Source: Nitrososphaerales archaeon
GTDB lineage: Archaea > Thermoproteota > Nitrososphaeria > Nitrososphaerales > Nitrososphaeraceae
DNA: 64,000 nt
Direction: 5' to 3'
Assembly (NCBI GenBank): GCA_029237525.1
Contig: JARBAU010000230.1
Span: 1-64,000 of the forward strand
Shown in pieces: positions 62,248 to 64,000 of this stretch (position 1 is the first letter of the stretch; each line of letters starts with the position of its first letter). The position numbers were made by a program, and so were the translations under genes. The notes beneath the pieces were generated by a model. That model was not told the origin of the DNA, ran no database searches, and saw nothing but the letters and a program-made list of their open reading frames with translations.

Positions 62248-63848
62248 CATAAGATAGGACCGGCGCGCTTTATCTCTGGAGAAACGTCACTGAATTTTTC
62301 GAAATTTTTGACAAAAAGTGAGGCCAACCTAAGTGCCGCAGTATTATATTTCTCCTTATCTGGCCACGTATTTGCAGGATTCAAAATTTCTGAAGGAACT
62401 CCAGGACAGGCTGCAGGTATGTCTAAGTTAAAAATCTCATGATGTTCAAAGGCCTCATTTTCGAGCGTCCCATCGATTACCACTTTTACCATTGATCTTG
62501 TGTAGTTTAGATTTATTCTTTTTCCGACACCGTAAGGTCCCCCAGACCAACCGGTATTTATCAAGTATACCTTAGTATTATGAGCTAGTAACTTTTGTCC
62601 TAACATCTGTGCATATCGATCAGCTGAAAGCAGCATAAATGGAGCTCCAAAGCATTGTGAAAAGGTTTCTTGCGGTTCAGTGATTCCTCTCTCAGTTCCA
62701 GCTAATTTGCTAGTATATCCTGACATGAAGTGATACATTCCACCTTCTCTACTTAATTTGGAGATTGGCGGCATCACTCCGAAGGCGTCGGCAGTAAGAA
62801 ATATTATGACCTTAGGATGACAAGCCAATCCTGGGATGATTGATCTAGGTATGTACTCGAGAGGATACACAACACGAGTATTTTCTGTTATTCCACCATC
62901 ATCAAAATCAGCTAACCTGGTATTCTGATTTACAACCACGTTTTCCATTACTGCTCCAAATCTGATAGCATTCCAAATCTGAGGTTCATTTTCCTTTTTC
63001 AGGTGTATGCATTTTGCATAACAACCACCCTCAAAATTAAATATCCCATTTTGGGACCAACCATGCTCATCATCACCTACCAAGTATCTATCTTTGTCTG
63101 CAGAAAGAGTGGTTTTTCCTGTGCCAGATAGTCCAAAAAATAATGCGGCGTCACCATTTGGTCCAACATTGGCGGAACAATGCATAGGGAAGATTCCTTT
63201 AATAGGTAGAAGATAGCTCATGATTGAAAACATTGCCTTCTTTATTTCACCTGCATATGAAGTAGATCCGATGATGACCATTTTCTTGGAGAAGTTTATA
63301 ATTATGAATGTCTCGCTTTTTGTCCCATCAGTCAAAGGATTGGCTTTAAAATTGTTTACAGAAATCAAGCTAAATTCAGGAACAAATGTCTGAAGCTCAC
63401 TAGCATTGGGTTTTACGAATATCTGCGTAGAGAAAAGGCATTGCCATGCCTTATCTGTAAGAACTCTTATCGGAAGCCTTACTGAAGAATCAGCTCCTAC
63501 AAACCCATCAAAAACGAAAAATTCCTTTTTATCAAGGTGGACTTTTAATCTATCAAATATAAGATCGTATTTTTCTGGAGATAGCCGATGATTTACTTTT
63601 CCCCAGTTTACTGTATTGTGTGTGATCTCGTCATCGACAATAAATCTGTCATCAGGTGACCGTCCAGTATACTTTCCAGTGTTTACAGTTAATGCTCCTG
63701 TAAGAGACAAAATCCCCTCTCTCCTACGAATAGCAACCTCGATCAATGACGCAGGAGACAAATTATGTTGAACCTTGTCTACCCTAATACCGGATCTTTC
63801 CAACTGTTCTTGACATTTGGCGGCCATGGAAGCTCGGTCGATACTCAT
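62247..63848 (-). CDS. pckA: Phosphoenolpyruvate carboxykinase, ATP type
   Basis: 533 residues, ATG start. Converts oxaloacetate and ATP to PEP and CO2, feeding gluconeogenesis. The kinase-1a loop GLSGTGKTTL and kinase-2 DDEHGW are intact; NTGKYTGRSPDDRF near residue 56 and the MHCSANVG, YTSKLAGTE and NTGWSGGPYGVGKR segments are those of the ATP-dependent enzyme rather than the GTP form. Length is normal. Convergent with the tRNA gene, with essentially no gap. Confidence 0.96.
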   Translation of the reverse strand: MSIDRASMAAKCQEQLERSGIRVDKVQHNLSPASLIEVAIRRREGILSLTGALTVNTGKYTGRSPDDRFIVDDEITHNTVNWGKVNHRLSPEKYDLIFDRLKVHLDKKEFFVFDGFVGADSSVRLPIRVLTDKAWQCLFSTQIFVKPNASELQTFVPEFSLISVNNFKANPLTDGTKSETFIIINFSKKMVIIGSTSYAGEIKKAMFSIMSYLLPIKGIFPMHCSANVGPNGDAALFFGLSGTGKTTLSADKDRYLVGDDEHGWSQNGIFNFEGGCYAKCIHLKKENEPQIWNAIRFGAVMENVVVNQNTRLADFDDGGITENTRVVYPLEYIPRSIIPGLACHPKVIIFLTADAFGVMPPISKLSREGGMYHFMSGYTSKLAGTERGITEPQETFSQCFGAPFMLLSADRYAQMLGQKLLAHNTKVYLINTGWSGGPYGVGKRINLNYTRSMVKVVIDGTLENEAFEHHEIFNLDIPAACPGVPSEILNPANTWPDKEKYNTAALRLASLFVKNFEKFSDVSPEIKRAGPIL

Positions 63849-63874
63849 CTATTATACATTGGAGCAGATATGTG

Positions 63875-63885
63875 CATATTTATTT
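63875..63885 (-). promoter_or_regulatory. Candidate TATA element of pckA
   Basis: On the minus strand AAATAAATATG lies 27-37 bases before the ATG, consistent with an archaeal core promoter and a very short leader. The rest of 63849-64000 shows no gene. Confidence 0.35.
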
Positions 63886-64000
63886 GATTTCCCGGTTTTT
63901 AGAGTGAATATGAATTTAACTTCTTGCATTAAATCTAAGATTGGATGAACTATATGACCCAGACTATACTGCATATGACTGGGGTTAGATTTTCGAAGCC

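Noticed and set aside
1-64000. CRISPR arrays, insertion sequences, rRNA, toxin-antitoxin pairs
   Set aside because: No regularly spaced repeats, transposase motifs or rRNA segments were found on either strand by reading.

Overview
The window reads as an AT-rich archaeal chromosome segment, most likely from a Nitrososphaeria (Thaumarchaeota) member such as the Nitrososphaera/Nitrosocosmicus group. Supporting markers are an archaeal histone, DNA topoisomerase VI subunits A and B, class I lysyl-tRNA synthetase, archaeal Elp3, a KEOPS Cgi121 subunit with Sua5, ribosomal protein S17e, family 4 uracil-DNA glycosylase, many small winged-helix regulators, TTG/GTG starts and TATA elements close to start codons. 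No ammonia-oxidation gene, rRNA, insertion sequence or CRISPR array was seen, so the lineage is an inference.

Layout. 1-5.7 kb: end of a nucleotide-sugar dehydrogenase, a PIG-L/LmbE (BshB-like) deacetylase, two ATP-grasp ligases, a distant BshC-like protein and a PHP hydrolase; together they look like an uncharacterised glycoconjugate or thiol pathway. 6.8-10.4 kb: DUF92 membrane protein, nitrilase-family amidase, archaeal thiolase with DUF35 partner. 10.6-18.5 kb: small unknowns, a GcvH-TusA fusion lacking the lipoyl lysine, secreted proteins, uracil-DNA glycosylase, histone, TatD nuclease and regulators. 18.6-25.1 kb: translation and tRNA modification (S17e, a MoaD/Urm1-like ubiquitin fold, Cgi121, a THUMP protein, Sua5, LysRS, Elp3). 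26-36 kb: PurM, a DtxR regulator, a molybdate/tungstate/sulfate-type ABC transporter, an MFS exporter and MoaA. 35.9-43.4 kb: a surface-protein module with a tandem winged-helix regulator, a small membrane protein, two related large extracellular proteins and a MacB-like ABC ATPase; the same palindrome lies in front of the regulator operon and in the divergent surface-protein promoter. 43.8-53.3 kb: YkgJ protein, ArsA-type ATPase, protein phosphatase, ThiC, NadE, an HD (SpoT/MESH1-like) hydrolase and unknowns. 53.6-64 kb: cysteine hydrolase, top6B-top6A, aspartate kinase-aminotransferase, a CPBP membrane protein, an intron-rich tRNA-Gln and PEP carboxykinase.

The strongest leads are: (i) the BshB/BshC/ATP-grasp neighbourhood; (ii) the palindrome-linked surface-protein regulon; (iii) a tRNA-Gln(CUG) gene that folds only if three introns are removed; (iv) the GcvH-TusA fusion without its lipoylation lysine, preceded by a perfect hairpin; (v) a 12+12 bp perfect inverted repeat upstream of an unlisted 50-codon gene and top6BA.
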